This document shows positions 26,415 through 35,712 of a stretch of 54,080 nt of DNA, one piece after another; position 1 is the first letter of the stretch; the number at the start of each line of letters is the position of its first letter. This DNA comes from a marine actinobacterium MedAcidi-G2B. GTDB lineage: Bacteria > Actinomycetota > Acidimicrobiia > Acidimicrobiales > MedAcidi-G1. The notes under the pieces were generated by a model. The model was given only the letters and a program-made list of their open reading frames with translations, did not search any database and had not been told where the DNA came from. Location of the stretch: NCBI GenBank assembly GCA_000817115.1, contig JUEO01000007.1:1-54080 (forward strand), read 5' to 3'. Both the position numbers and the translations under genes were made by a program.

Positions 26415-26840
26415 CTACACGTCAGAGAATGCAAAGAAGAGTTCGCACTCACAAGCACGTTCTCCATTAACAGTAGCTTTTCCGCTTCCTTTGCCAGCTC
26501 GAGCTGAAACACGATCTAACTCCACGGACAGATCTAAACGATCTCCCGGCACTACTTGTCGACGGAATCGAACTTTGTCTATCCCCCCAAAAAGAGCGAG
26601 ACGTCCAGAAAATTTCTCGTCGCTTAGCAACGCATATGCTCCTAGTTGTGCAATTGATTCACATTGCAGAACCCCAGGCAAAGTCGGTCGACCTGGAAAA
26701 TGGCCAGAAAAAAACTCCTCTTCACCAGTCAAATCCCAGTGACCAATAGCCGAGACACCAGGAGTTAGAGAAGTTACCGCAGTTAGGAGAAGAAACGGAG
26801 GCCTATGAGGTATGACTTCTTCAGGAGGAGGAAATGACAT
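26415..26840 (-). CDS. fabZ: 3-hydroxyacyl-ACP dehydratase FabZ-like
   Basis: A 141-residue single hotdog-fold protein. IPHRPPFLLL near residue 10 and GHFPGRPTLPGVLQCESIAQ near 47-66 carry the catalytic His and Glu of FabZ; FGGIDKVRFRRQVVPGD follows. FabZ removes water from 3-hydroxyacyl-ACP, completing the elongation cycle whose other enzymes are encoded on the opposite strand just upstream. It starts ATG 26840 behind GGAGGAG. Not an operon member with the other fab genes, although adjacent to them. Confidence 0.92.
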   Translation of the reverse strand: MSFPPPEEVIPHRPPFLLLTAVTSLTPGVSAIGHWDLTGEEEFFSGHFPGRPTLPGVLQCESIAQLGAYALLSDEKFSGRLALFGGIDKVRFRRQVVPGDRLDLSVELDRVSARAGKGSGKATVNGERACECELFFAFSDV

Positions 26841-26884
26841 TACTCAAACTTACTGTCGTTCTCTTGATGAACCAAAAAGTGTTA

Positions 26885-26911
26885 TGCCGGGGCCGCTTTC
26901 ACGCCCCGGCA
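26885..26911 (-). terminator. GC-rich hairpin downstream of the HU gene
   Basis: TGCCGGGGC and GCCCCGGCA form a perfect 9-base stem around a 9-base loop. Read on the minus strand it lies about 40 bases beyond the HU stop and is followed, after TAACAC, by TTTTT, so it probably ends HU transcription before fabZ. The distance to the T-run is longer than ideal. Confidence 0.5.
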
Positions 26912-26921
26912 CTACACAAGA

Positions 26922-26943
26922 TTTGATTTCTAATGAAATCAAA
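26922..26943. repeat. AT-rich inverted repeat directly after the HU gene
   Basis: TTTGATTTC and GAAATCAAA form a 9-base stem with a TAAT loop, 5 bases past the HU stop codon. Together with the GC-rich hairpin at 26885 it makes a double hairpin behind an abundant-protein gene, which could protect the 3' end of the message. Confidence 0.4.
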
Positions 26944-26948
26944 ATAAT

Positions 26949-27227
26949 TTAGTTGCCTTTACCAGCAGCCTTAAGCTTTGAACCTGCTTTTACTTTCACA
27001 GCAGTACTTGCTGCTATATGCATTTCTGCTCCAGTAGCGGGGTTACGCCCCATGCGTGCTGCACGCTCTACTTGTTCGAATGATAACCATCCGGGAACAT
27101 TAACTTTGCCGCCACTTCGTACTTCGCCAGCAACAGCATCCATCATTGCATCTAGACAAGCTCCGGCGTCTTTTTGAGACACGCCAGCTCCTGCAGCCAT
27201 TGCTGCAATCAGCTCACTCTTGTTCAT
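26949..27227 (-). CDS. HU-family DNA-binding protein
   Basis: A 92-residue basic protein of the HU/IHF family. It starts MNKSELIAAMA, has the dimer helices in the first 40 residues (VSQKDAGACLDAMMDAV), then VNVPGWLSFE and the DNA-binding arm with GRNPATGAEMHIAAS (family: GRNPQTGEEI), and ends in a lysine-rich KVKAGSKLKAAGKGN. HU dimers bend and compact DNA. There is no long alanine/lysine tail as in mycobacterial HupB. Monocistronic behind AAGGAG (spacing 6), with two hairpins downstream. Confidence 0.94.
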   Translation of the reverse strand: MNKSELIAAMAAGAGVSQKDAGACLDAMMDAVAGEVRSGGKVNVPGWLSFEQVERAARMGRNPATGAEMHIAASTAVKVKAGSKLKAAGKGN

Positions 27228-27393
27228 TGACCACTCCTTAATTTGTAGCAGGATAATTAATTACCCCGGTCAAATAACACGCGACACGGTTTTCAGGGCA
27301 ATGTCAAGCATTTCGGGCCAATTAAGGGCTAAAAACTACTGAAAAACCAATGTTTTTTATCTTTTTTTCCTAGAAAAGCAGTTTTGTAGCAAA

Positions 27394-27810
27394 TTACAAG
27401 ATCAAACCGGTCTCGTTTTTGTTGATCATATGCTCCGCAGTTTTAGCAAAATACTCTAAAACATTCTCTTCAATCTCGAGTGGTAACTCCCCTTGTTTCA
27501 CAGCAAACGTCATGTGTTTCATCCAAGCGATACTCTCTGCGGAGCTAATTTCAAAGGGCATATGACGCATACGAAGTTGAGGATGTCCGCGTAATTCCTG
27601 ATATTTATGCTGACCACCCCAATACTGCTGTAGAAATAAAGTCAACCATTTCTTAGAATCCGTAAGATCCTCAGGGTACATGGGACGTAAAAGAGGATCA
27701 CTTTCTATTCCTTGATAGAAACGCTCAACCAGATCCACAAACCATTGATTCCCAACCAACTCGTGCAAGCTGCCGGGAGCGCTTTCTTGATTCTCAGAAG
27801 GTTGCTTCAT
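27394..27810 (-). CDS. glbO: Truncated haemoglobin, group II (GlbO-like)
   Basis: A 138-residue globin with a 2-on-2 fold. FVDLVERFYQGIESDPLLRPMYPED near the start is split between helices B and E in the family pattern; QQYWGGQHKYQELRGHPQLRMRH near residues 63-85 contains the conserved YWGG and the proximal-histidine region, and MPFEISSAESIAWM is typical of group II. These proteins bind O2 and are linked to peroxidase or electron-transfer roles. The gene overlaps the end of trpA by 17 bases, so it is a true member of the trpCFBA transcript. Confidence 0.9.
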   Translation of the reverse strand: MKQPSENQESAPGSLHELVGNQWFVDLVERFYQGIESDPLLRPMYPEDLTDSKKWLTLFLQQYWGGQHKYQELRGHPQLRMRHMPFEISSAESIAWMKHMTFAVKQGELPLEIEENVLEYFAKTAEHMINKNETGLIL

Positions 27811-28579
27811 CTAAAGCTGTCCGGAACTCTTTAACCAAAGCGCCAACTCTTTCCGGACCTCCTCCCTCTAACATTCTTTCCACTACTGCGGAACCAACAA
27901 CCACTCCGTCGCTCGCCCTTGAAGCTTCTACTGCTTGATCCGGAGTACCTATTCCTACTCCTACTAAGACAGGAAGATTTGTGACTTTCTTCAATCGAGT
28001 TGAAATCTCAATAGCGCTTGATGCTAATTCTTGACGAACTCCTGTCACACCGAGCAACCCCACCCCATAGATGAAACCTCGGGATCTTTCACAAATAATC
28101 GGCAATCGCTCATCTGGGGCAGTAGGAGCAGCAAGGAGAATTGTTTCAACTTCTTCTTCGTCTGCCGCATTTGCCCACGGCTCAACCTCTTCAAGCGGCA
28201 AGTCAGGAAGAATACATCCAGAAACTCTGGACCGAGCAAGCAGTGAAGCAAATCTTTCCACTCCCATTGAAGCAGCAATGTTGTAATAGGTCATTACCGC
28301 TAATGGAGTGGGGCTTTCAACCTGTTTTACTCGATCAAGAATACTCACGGGAGTAGCCCCAGAAGTTAAAGCCATATCATTAGCGCGTTGAATAGTCGGC
28401 CCATCCATCACAGGGTCTGAGAAAGGAATCCCTATTTCTATTACGTCCGCCCCCGAGGCGGAAACTTCTTCTACGGTTGCTTCAAAATGTTCGTCTAAGC
28501 CACCGGTCAAATAGACCACTAAAGATTTTTTTCCAGATTCACGCTTTGCTAACAGAGTTTCTTCGATCGTTTGGCTCAT
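27794..28579 (-). CDS. trpA: Tryptophan synthase alpha chain
   Basis: A 261-residue TIM barrel that cleaves indole-3-glycerol phosphate to indole and glyceraldehyde 3-phosphate. The catalytic Glu is in [20 protein letters not shown] near residue 47 and the catalytic Asp in [11 protein letters not shown] near 125; phosphate-binding [11 protein letters not shown] and GVVVGSAVV follow. Complete. It overlaps trpB by 4 bases upstream and glbO by 17 downstream. Confidence 0.97.
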   Translation of the reverse strand: MSQTIEETLLAKRESGKKSLVVYLTGGLDEHFEATVEEVSASGADVIEIGIPFSDPVMDGPTIQRANDMALTSGATPVSILDRVKQVESPTPLAVMTYYNIAASMGVERFASLLARSRVSGCILPDLPLEEVEPWANAADEEEVETILLAAPTAPDERLPIICERSRGFIYGVGLLGVTGVRQELASSAIEISTRLKKVTNLPVLVGVGIGTPDQAVEASRASDGVVVGSAVVERMLEGGGPERVGALVKEFRTALDEATF

Positions 28580-29763
28580 TTTCCATCATCCACTTCCAGA
28601 ACTTCCATCATTTGCCCAACATCCTTATCTCCGCGCCCAGAGAGGTTTATTAAAACGGTTTTACCCTCAAGTGATTCTCTTTCTCGCGATACCCAAGCAA
28701 GGGCATGAGCAGGCTCTAAGGCCGGAATGATCCCTTCCATTCGGCTTAATAATTGAAATGCTTCAATAACTTCTTCATCTGTCACCGATTCATAACGGGC
28801 ACGACCACTATCAGCTAAGTGGCTGTGTTCTGGCCCAACTCCCGGATAGTCCAAACCTGCACTTATAGATTCTGCTTCTAGTACTTGGCCAAACTCATCT
28901 TGGAGAAGAAAGGAACGAGATCCATGCACCACACCGGGAACTCCTCTACCTACAGCAGCTCCTCCCGATGGTTCAACCCCAACTAATTCTGCTGATGAGT
29001 CTGCAAATCCAGAAAAGATACCTATAGCGTTAGATCCCCCACCCACACAAGCAACTACAAGATCTGGAACAGTCCCAAGCCTTTCTTCACTTTGCTCCCG
29101 TGCTTCTTTACCAAGAACTTCATGGAAGGTTCGCACCATCCAGGGATATGGGTGTGGGCCCATAACTGAACCTAAGCAATAATGCGACTCCTCTACTGTC
29201 GCCACCCAATCTCGCATTGCTTCGTTTATGGCATCCTTTAGCGTTCTACTACCTGACAAAGCGGTTCGAACCTCAGCTCCCAATAATCGCATACGAAACA
29301 CATTCAATTCCTGGCGTTCAATATCAACTTCACCCATGTACACGCAACATTCCATACCAAGAAGAGCAGCAGCAGTTGCCGTGGCTACACCGTGTTGTCC
29401 CGCACCTGTTTCAGCGAGTAATCGGGTCTTACCCATTCTTTGCGCCAAAAGGGCTTGGCCAAGGACATTATTTATTTTATGTGAACCAGTGTGGTTCAGA
29501 TCTTCTCTCTTTAGAAGCACTCTGCACCCTAATTCTTTAGACAAATTTGGGCATTCTGTTAGTGGTGACGGCCTCCCTGCATATTCAGAAAGCAATTGAT
29601 CTAAACGAGAACGAAATTCTTTATCTGCCCATGCTTCTTTGAAAGATTTTTCAAGATCCAAACACGCCGGTATAAGCGTTTCGGGGACAAACCTTCCGCC
29701 AAACTCTCCAAAGCGCCCCGACTCATCAGGGTCTCTAAGACCATTTATTTCACCTAAACTCAT
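28576..29763 (-). CDS. trpB: Tryptophan synthase beta chain
   Basis: About 395 residues from ATG 29763, chosen because it overlaps the trpF stop as ATGA; a start five codons upstream is possible. TrpB joins indole and serine with PLP. It shows [13 protein letters not shown] near the start, the PLP lysine in [17 protein letters not shown] near residue 85, [19 protein letters not shown], the phosphate-binding [10 protein letters not shown] near 228, and [14 protein letters not shown]. All core motifs of TrpB1 are present. Third gene of trpC-trpF-trpB-trpA-glbO. Confidence 0.97.
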   Translation of the reverse strand: MSLGEINGLRDPDESGRFGEFGGRFVPETLIPACLDLEKSFKEAWADKEFRSRLDQLLSEYAGRPSPLTECPNLSKELGCRVLLKREDLNHTGSHKINNVLGQALLAQRMGKTRLLAETGAGQHGVATATAAALLGMECCVYMGEVDIERQELNVFRMRLLGAEVRTALSGSRTLKDAINEAMRDWVATVEESHYCLGSVMGPHPYPWMVRTFHEVLGKEAREQSEERLGTVPDLVVACVGGGSNAIGIFSGFADSSAELVGVEPSGGAAVGRGVPGVVHGSRSFLLQDEFGQVLEAESISAGLDYPGVGPEHSHLADSGRARYESVTDEEVIEAFQLLSRMEGIIPALEPAHALAWVSRERESLEGKTVLINLSGRGDKDVGQMMEVLEVDDGK

Positions 29764-30416
29764 AATTCTTCTTCCCAATTAAATGGACGATTCTCTGGAC
29801 CAAAATACTCCTCTGGTTCTGCTGCTCTAGCTGCTTCTATGAAGGCTCGTAGTTTACGTGGATCTTTTCTTCCTGCCTCAGATTCAACTCCAGTTGCAGT
29901 ATCTACACCCCACGGATTTACTTGCTCTATAGCTGTTCCAACGTTTTCTGGAGTCAATCCTCCCGCTAAAAGAATCCGCCGATTACTCGGTGCCCCCTCT
30001 GCTAAGGCCCAGTCAAAAACTTTACCAGAGCCTGGAGAGGGTGAATCCAGTAAAAGGACATCAGCTCCAAAATCATCAAATCTGCTGAGTTCAGAGGACC
30101 CTGCTGGAAGACCGCGAATAGTAACAGGTACTCTCTCTGCTATCCACTGACATTCAGCAGGCGACTCTCTACCATGCAGCTGAACCGCTCGAAGATTCAC
30201 ACGATTAACTATGTCCATAACTTTCTCTTTACCCGCGTCTCTGAAAACTCCTACTGTTAAAACATCTGCTGGAAGTTGTCTCGCTATATCACGTGCTCTT
30301 GATATTGCGATTTGTCTTGATGAAGGAGCAAAAATAAATCCAACAGCATCCGCTCCAAGCGCAGTGGCAAGTAGTGCGTCTTCTTCTCTAGTTATTCCGC
30401 AAATTTTTATAAACAT
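29760..30416 (-). CDS. trpF: Phosphoribosylanthranilate isomerase
   Basis: A 218-residue TIM barrel that performs the Amadori rearrangement of phosphoribosylanthranilate. The N-terminus [17 protein letters not shown] has the catalytic Cys of [42 protein letters not shown] with the catalytic Asp; [11 protein letters not shown]; and [16 protein letters not shown] near the end. It lies 20 bases after trpC. Many Actinobacteria lack trpF and use the bifunctional PriA; here a separate trpF is kept next to trpC, while the hisA gene is also present. Confidence 0.96.
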   Translation of the reverse strand: MFIKICGITREEDALLATALGADAVGFIFAPSSRQIAISRARDIARQLPADVLTVGVFRDAGKEKVMDIVNRVNLRAVQLHGRESPAECQWIAERVPVTIRGLPAGSSELSRFDDFGADVLLLDSPSPGSGKVFDWALAEGAPSNRRILLAGGLTPENVGTAIEQVNPWGVDTATGVESEAGRKDPRKLRAFIEAARAAEPEEYFGPENRPFNWEEEL

Positions 30417-30436
30417 AAAGAAATCCCCATAAACCC

Positions 30437-31228
30437 TTACGTACTTGTTGCTGTGCGTAGACCAGCAACTCTTTCTCCGCGATTTTCAGATTGAACCAGA
30501 TATTCACCTACCAAGACTGCCCTATAACCCGCATTATGTAAGGCAGCAATGTCATCTGGCGAATGTATGCCAGATTCTGCCACCTTGGTCATCTCCGAAG
30601 GTAGTAGTTCTCCGATTCGTAAAGCGCGATCAGTATCTACTTGAAAAGTTTGCAAGTCTCGTTGGTTAACGCCAATGATTTGAGCTTCAACCATTAAAGC
30701 TCTTTCAACTTCAGTTTCATCATGCACTTCCACTAAGGCATCAAGTCCAAGTTCTCTAGATAATGCTATGAAATCTTTCAATTCGTAGTCATCTAATGCT
30801 GCCGCTATCAGCAAAACTGCATCTGCTTCCATAATTCGAGCATCACATATGTCACGGAGATCAACGGTGAAGTCTTTTCTCAACACCGGAAGATTGCATG
30901 CGGCACGCGCTTCTCTTAAATCTATTGACGATCCACCAAAATATTTGGCGTCAGTCAAAACTGACAGAGCGGAAGCTCCCCCCTCCTCATACTCCTGGCT
31001 TACTGAACTTGGAATAAGATTACTTACTAATTCACCAAGTGAAGGAGAGCGTTTCTTTATCTCCGCGATAACTGCCATTTCATTTGCAGGAGATTCCATC
31101 AACGCCTTTTTAAAACCGCGTGTTGGCTCAACTTCTCCTGCCTTCTCAACAAGAGTGTCGAGAGATCTACTATCACCACGAGATTCATAGCGATGAAAGT
31201 CTAAAATTTCATCTAAATAAGTGCCCAC
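30437..31228 (-). CDS. trpC: Indole-3-glycerol phosphate synthase
   Basis: A 263-residue TIM barrel that closes the indole ring. VIAEIKKRSPSLGE near residue 53 (catalytic Lys), SVLTDAKYFGGS near 95, VLRKDFTVD near 117, LDALVEVHDETE near 168, IGVNQRDLQTF, and VAESGIHSPDDI near 215. It starts GTG 31228 and opens the trpC-trpF-trpB-trpA-glbO operon. The promoter region is only about 110 bases and is shared divergently with a response regulator gene. No attenuator or leader peptide is visible in it. Confidence 0.96.
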   Translation of the reverse strand: MGTYLDEILDFHRYESRGDSRSLDTLVEKAGEVEPTRGFKKALMESPANEMAVIAEIKKRSPSLGELVSNLIPSSVSQEYEEGGASALSVLTDAKYFGGSSIDLREARAACNLPVLRKDFTVDLRDICDARIMEADAVLLIAAALDDYELKDFIALSRELGLDALVEVHDETEVERALMVEAQIIGVNQRDLQTFQVDTDRALRIGELLPSEMTKVAESGIHSPDDIAALHNAGYRAVLVGEYLVQSENRGERVAGLRTATST

Positions 31229-31300
31229 AAAGTTAGGTTACTCGTCTCTAGAGCCTGCTTACGAACTTATTAGTTCAGTAATTTGAATAAAGAAAATTTT

Positions 31301-31318
31301 CTTAACACACTCCTAACA
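31301..31318. promoter_or_regulatory. Heptamer direct repeat (7-4-7) upstream of the OmpR-type regulator
   Basis: CTTAACA-CACT-CCTAACA: two heptamers with 6 of 7 identical bases and a 4-base spacer, an 11-base period. OmpR/PhoP winged-helix regulators bind such tandem repeats. The pair lies just upstream of an extended -10-like TGGCATGAT (31325-31333) and the proposed GTG start at 31340, so it could be an autoregulatory site; it also lies in the shared region with trpC. Sequence pattern is clear, function is inferred. Confidence 0.4.
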
Positions 31319-31339
31319 GTTGTCTGGCATGATAGTGGA

Positions 31340-32017
31340 GTGAATGTTGGACCAACCATAATGATCGTTGAAGACGACCCGAACATCGCAGATTTAGTTG
31401 ATCTTTATTTACGAAACGATGGGTGCAACGTATTCCAGGCGACAAACGGTAAAAGAGCTCTAGAAATCTTTGGGCTCAAAAATCCAGATCTGATTATTTT
31501 AGACATCGGTTTACCAGGTGAACTAGATGGATTGGAAATCTGTAGATCTATTCGTGAGCGCGGCGATACCCCAATAATTATGTTGACTGCTAGAAACGAT
31601 GAAATAGACCGAGTAGTTGGTTTTGAGTTAGGTGCCGATGACTACGTAACTAAACCCTTCAGCCCAAGGGAGTTAGTTGGACGAGTAAGAGCTATTTTGC
31701 GTAGAGCGCAAGCTCCGCGAGAAACTTCAGTTGAAGTAATAGATATTGAGAATATACGTATTGATAGCAAACGATGCGAAGTGACATTAAATGATGAAGT
31801 TGTGCCACTGACTTCGCAAGAATGGTCCTTGCTTGTTTATTTTGTGGAAAACCGAGGTCAAGCTCTTTCTCGGCGACAGTTGCTAAATGGGGCTTGGGAA
31901 GTTGACTGGATTGGAGATGAACGGACAGTGGACGTTCACGTCCGGCAACTTCGTAAAAAACTCGGTGCCTCGCTTCACTTAGATACTGTTCGAGGAATTG
32001 GATATCGGCTCGACTGA
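31340..32017 (+). CDS. OmpR/PhoB-family response regulator
   Basis: About 225 residues from GTG 31340; ATG 31361 and an upstream TTG 31283 are alternatives. Receiver domain: IMIVEDDPNIADLVDLYL, phospho-Asp in LIILDIGLPGELDGLEI, Thr in IIMLTARNDE, Lys in DDYVTKPFSPREL. C-terminal winged helix: LTSQEWSLLVYFVENRGQAL, then LLNGAWEVDWIGDERTVDVH and RQLRKKLG with IRTVRGIGYRLD-like ending (here LDTVRGIGYRLD). The stop overlaps the kinase start (TGATG). Target genes are unknown. The promoter seems close to the start codon, so the message may be leaderless. Confidence 0.93.
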   Translation: MNVGPTIMIVEDDPNIADLVDLYLRNDGCNVFQATNGKRALEIFGLKNPDLIILDIGLPGELDGLEICRSIRERGDTPIIMLTARNDEIDRVVGFELGADDYVTKPFSPRELVGRVRAILRRAQAPRETSVEVIDIENIRIDSKRCEVTLNDEVVPLTSQEWSLLVYFVENRGQALSRRQLLNGAWEVDWIGDERTVDVHVRQLRKKLGASLHLDTVRGIGYRLD

Positions 32018-33384
32018 TGCAAAAAAGACTCGTACTTTCTTTCGTTGGGGTGGTAGTAATAGGTTTACTCATTGCAGGACTTGGAACTTTCCTTCAAGCG
32101 GGCTTAGATCGCTCTCAACACACTCAGAAAGAACTTATTGACACCGCTCGTTCAACTACTGCGTTCCTTTCAGACAGCCTTGGTGATCGCCGTCCACTTA
32201 GTAGGGAAAGAGTGAAAACTATTACGGAAATTTCCAAAGTAAACGAATATGGAATCATCATTTTCAATCCTGCTTCTAGACAGCAAACGATCTTGTCGGA
32301 CTTACCTACTGGAGTTGAGCCCAAAGAACTTGATTTCGAAGTTTTAGCTGAGCGCGGCTATCTTTCTGGAACTAAGGACGGAAGAGTATGGGTAGCCGCT
32401 TTAGCAGAGGAAAAACTCGATAATGGAGCGTATGCAGTAGTAGTTCTTTCTGATGAATTCGACGACGTTCTCGGAGACGCTGATCGTTGGTTTCTTTTCG
32501 CTGCCATTTTTGCTGTTTGTTTAGCTGCCATTGTTGCCGCTTGGCTGGGTAAAAGATTTTCACGACCTGTTATAGATGCTGCTAGAACTGCAAGAAGTCT
32601 TGCCTCGGGAGACTTGTCAGCACGACTTCCAGAACTTCCTAAAGGTTCTTCAGAAGAAACTTCGGACCTTATCCTCGCTATAAATTCTATGGCAGAGTCA
32701 ATGGAACGTGCTCGTGGAGTTGAGCGGCAGTTTCTTCTATCCGTGTCACATGACCTACGAACCCCAATGACTTCAATTCAGGGATACGCAGAAGCAATCA
32801 TTGATGAGGCTACAGATGACCCTCAACATGCTGGAAGAGTCATATTGGCAGAATCAAGGCGACTTGATCGTCTAGTAAGCGATCTTTTGGAGCTTGCCAG
32901 ACTTGATGCGCAGCACTTTACTCTTGTGTTTAGCCAGATTGATCTAATTGATATTGCGAGGAAATCAGCAGATAGCTTGCGGCTCTCGGCTTCAAAAATG
33001 AAAGTTGATCTCGTTGTTGCTTCTCCACCAGAACCTTTACTAATAGAAGGAGATCCTGACAGAATTGGGCAGGTAATTAGTAATCTTCTTGAAAATGCTA
33101 TTCGATATGCAAATACAAAAATAGTCCTTAATGTCCGTTCTTTGGATGACGGAATTGAACTGTCTGTAACAGATGATGGTCCAGGAATAAGTACGGAGGA
33201 CTTGCCACATGTCTTTGAACGTCTTTATGTATCGCGACATCAGCCTTTGGAACGAGAATCTGGCTCTGGCTTAGGTTTAGCAATCGTAAAGGAGTTAGTG
33301 ACAGCAATGGGAGGAGAAGTTCAGATCTTTTCTACCCTTGGCTCTGGAACCACCATAAAAGTCATATTCCCTAAAATAAATTAG
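32017..33384 (+). CDS. Membrane sensor histidine kinase
   Basis: A 455-residue kinase paired with the preceding regulator. First transmembrane helix residues about 5-27 (LSFVGVVVIGLLIAGLGTFL), an extracytoplasmic sensor region of about 125 residues, second helix about 150-172 (FLFAAIFAVCLAAIVAAWL), HAMP, then the phospho-His motif SVSHDLRTPMTSIQGYAEA near 244, N box NLLENAIRYA near 353, G1 TDDGPGIS and G2 GSGLGLAIVKEL. All catalytic boxes are intact. The signal is not identifiable. The TAG stop overlaps the convergent ygfZ stop by four bases. Confidence 0.94.
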   Translation: MQKRLVLSFVGVVVIGLLIAGLGTFLQAGLDRSQHTQKELIDTARSTTAFLSDSLGDRRPLSRERVKTITEISKVNEYGIIIFNPASRQQTILSDLPTGVEPKELDFEVLAERGYLSGTKDGRVWVAALAEEKLDNGAYAVVVLSDEFDDVLGDADRWFLFAAIFAVCLAAIVAAWLGKRFSRPVIDAARTARSLASGDLSARLPELPKGSSEETSDLILAINSMAESMERARGVERQFLLSVSHDLRTPMTSIQGYAEAIIDEATDDPQHAGRVILAESRRLDRLVSDLLELARLDAQHFTLVFSQIDLIDIARKSADSLRLSASKMKVDLVVASPPEPLLIEGDPDRIGQVISNLLENAIRYANTKIVLNVRSLDDGIELSVTDDGPGISTEDLPHVFERLYVSRHQPLERESGSGLGLAIVKELVTAMGGEVQIFSTLGSGTTIKVIFPKIN

Positions 33385-34202
33385 GTTCTAATTACTTGAA
33401 TAAATGATCCGTTCTGTTCAATTTCTGTCACGTTTTCTGCAGAGCGGTGACGATACCCCAGTGCAAAGAATTCATCTTCTCCTTCACTAACACTGGTCAA
33501 CTCTAGGATTTCTTTACCTTCGTGTGAAAAAACTGTCCCAGGGGAAAGTGGATTACCAGACCCTTTCAAAAAAACTAAGTGTTTTGGGGGTCCCGCAACT
33601 CTGCTATCAACTCTCGCCACTAGCTCTTGTCCGGTATAACAACCCTTGTCAAAAGATACTGATATTTCCACTAAACCGGTTGCCGCTGGAATTGTCTTAG
33701 CTGTGATCTCATGCCCCATAGCCGGCATGCCGGCTGAAATTCGGATTTGCTCCCAAATATCCGAAGAGTGAATCTCAGAAACTGTCAAATGAGTCGATGT
33801 GAAATAGTCAACAGCTTCTAAAAACGGCCAATCAACGGTTATCGATCTTAAGCCATCTAGCTCTTCTGGTGCTTTATCTCTCTCGCCTAAAAACGTGTAC
33901 ATGTTTAACTTTGAAATTTCTATTGAACATTTTGTGCGTATCAGAAACCTACTAAGTCGATCCTTAACCTCTTCAGCAAAGCCAGGCTCCATGTCAAGAA
34001 TGAAGCCGTTTTCTTCAACGCAGATCACCCTCAACCAAGCCACGACTAAACCTGATGGGTCTAACAGAAAAGACCATGCGCCTGAATGTTCAGTTAAATT
34101 TTCAATGTCTTGACTAAGTTGACCTTGTAAAAATGATCGAGATTCTGGTCCAGAAATCTCAATAAAATCTCGCTCTCTGGTGATTAATAGACTTTCACTC
34201 AT
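33381..34202 (-). CDS. ygfZ: YgfZ/GcvT-like folate-binding protein
   Basis: A 273-residue protein of the glycine-cleavage T-protein fold. The diagnostic motif KGCYTGQELVARVDSR near residue 195 (family K-G-C-Y-x-G-Q-E) carries the conserved Cys. YgfZ assists folate-dependent assembly or repair of certain iron-sulfur proteins. N-terminal SFLQGQLSQDIENLT resembles the family start. It overlaps trpE upstream by 8 bases and so belongs to the his-trpE transcript; downstream it converges with the histidine kinase. Confidence 0.9.
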   Translation of the reverse strand: MSESLLITRERDFIEISGPESRSFLQGQLSQDIENLTEHSGAWSFLLDPSGLVVAWLRVICVEENGFILDMEPGFAEEVKDRLSRFLIRTKCSIEISKLNMYTFLGERDKAPEELDGLRSITVDWPFLEAVDYFTSTHLTVSEIHSSDIWEQIRISAGMPAMGHEITAKTIPAATGLVEISVSFDKGCYTGQELVARVDSRVAGPPKHLVFLKGSGNPLSPGTVFSHEGKEILELTSVSEGEDEFFALGYRHRSAENVTEIEQNGSFIQVIRT

Positions 34203-35709
34203 TCTTTTTCCTGCGTGACTCAGTCATTCTTCTGGCTGAAGGTATAGCAACCAAAAGGGCTTTTGCTTTATTTTGGCACTCAAGGTACTCAAGTCGAGGA
34301 TCGCTATCTGCCACTACTCCGGCTCCAGCTTGAACTGAAGCTGTCCCATCTTTGATTAGCATCGTTCTTATTGTTATCGCTGTGTCAATATTTCCCGAAA
34401 AATCAAAATATCCAACTACACCTGCGTATGGACCTCTTTTTACTGGTTCTAGTTCGTCAATTATCTCCATCGCTCTGACTTTTGGAGCCCCAGAAACTGT
34501 TCCTGCCGGCAGAGTTGCTTTCAAGACATCGATTGGCGTAATCCCGTCTGCAAGATTTCCAGTTACTTGACTAGTTAAATGCATTACATGACTGTACCGC
34601 TCCAATATCATCAACTCTTCAACCGACTCAGTTCCAAACTCAACAACTCGCCCAAGATCATTTCGGGCTAGATCCACGAGCATGATATGTTCTGCGCGTT
34701 CTTTTGGATCTTCTAAAAGTTCGCTTGCCATCCGTTTATCTTCATTCTCTGATCTGCCTCGCCAACGAGTTCCTGCTATTGGTCTAGAGATCACTTGGTT
34801 ATCTAAAAGTTGCACCATCGGCTCTGGTGACGCTCCAACCACCGTCATTTCTTCATAGCGGAGAAAATACATGTAGGGACTTGGGTTTATTTGACGAAGC
34901 ACTCTATAAACATCAAATGCTTCTGCTTCTAACTCAACATCAAACCGTTGAGATAAAACAACTTGAAAAATGTCTCCATTGAGTATGTAGTCTCGTGCTG
35001 CATCAACAGCTGCAGTGTATGCATCTTCCGTCATGGTGGAGATCACTTCTGGCACTTCATCCTGCCCAGAGGGTGGTTCCATTAAAGGTTCATCCAGAGG
35101 AAGGGCTCCCGCCGCAGCAAGAGAATCAAGACGACTCAAGGCATCGTCATACGCTTGGTTGACTTCTTCTTGGTCTGATCCTTCGGTCAATAAAACATTA
35201 ACTAAAAGAAAAGCACGTTGCCGCCAGTGATCGATCGCCACCAAATCCCCAATGATTGACATGATTGCATCAGGAAAACCCCGATCATCTTCTGGAGCAT
35301 TCGGGAGTGCTTCAATTTCTCTGACCACGTCATACCCTAAATATCCGATCAAACCACCATGAAGAGGGGGAAGCCCCTCAATCTGGGGTGATTGATAACG
35401 TTCTAAGAGATCTTCAAGAGCTTTAAGCATTCCGTTATCTGTATCTACGCCTTCAGGTAGTACGCCTTCGACTTCAATCACTTGGTTTCTCGAAGTCATT
35501 GTGAGCAGTGGGTTTAGACCAATAAAAGACCAGCGACCCCATGATTCACCACGATCAACACTTTCCAATAAGAATCCTTCTCCCTCTCCTACACATCTCG
35601 CGAAAAGAGAAACTGGAGTAGTCAAGTCCGCTAAGAGTTCGCGCCAAACGGGAATAACGCTATGATTTTTAGCCAAGTCATGAAACGACTGGCGGTCTGG
35701 AGAAGACAC
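34195..35709 (-). CDS. trpE: Anthranilate synthase component I
   Basis: A 504-residue enzyme that makes anthranilate from chorismate with ammonia from TrpG. The N-terminal [18 protein letters not shown] holds the tryptophan feedback site. Catalytic region: [25 protein letters not shown] near residue 313, [12 protein letters not shown] near 350, [21 protein letters not shown] near 405 and [10 protein letters not shown] near 470. GTG start at 35709, 3 bases after hisI. Separated from trpC-trpF-trpB-trpA by ygfZ and a plus-strand two-component system; trpG and trpD are elsewhere. Confidence 0.96.
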   Translation of the reverse strand: MSSPDRQSFHDLAKNHSVIPVWRELLADLTTPVSLFARCVGEGEGFLLESVDRGESWGRWSFIGLNPLLTMTSRNQVIEVEGVLPEGVDTDNGMLKALEDLLERYQSPQIEGLPPLHGGLIGYLGYDVVREIEALPNAPEDDRGFPDAIMSIIGDLVAIDHWRQRAFLLVNVLLTEGSDQEEVNQAYDDALSRLDSLAAAGALPLDEPLMEPPSGQDEVPEVISTMTEDAYTAAVDAARDYILNGDIFQVVLSQRFDVELEAEAFDVYRVLRQINPSPYMYFLRYEEMTVVGASPEPMVQLLDNQVISRPIAGTRWRGRSENEDKRMASELLEDPKERAEHIMLVDLARNDLGRVVEFGTESVEELMILERYSHVMHLTSQVTGNLADGITPIDVLKATLPAGTVSGAPKVRAMEIIDELEPVKRGPYAGVVGYFDFSGNIDTAITIRTMLIKDGTASVQAGAGVVADSDPRLEYLECQNKAKALLVAIPSARRMTESRRKKNE

Positions 35710-35712
35710 CTT

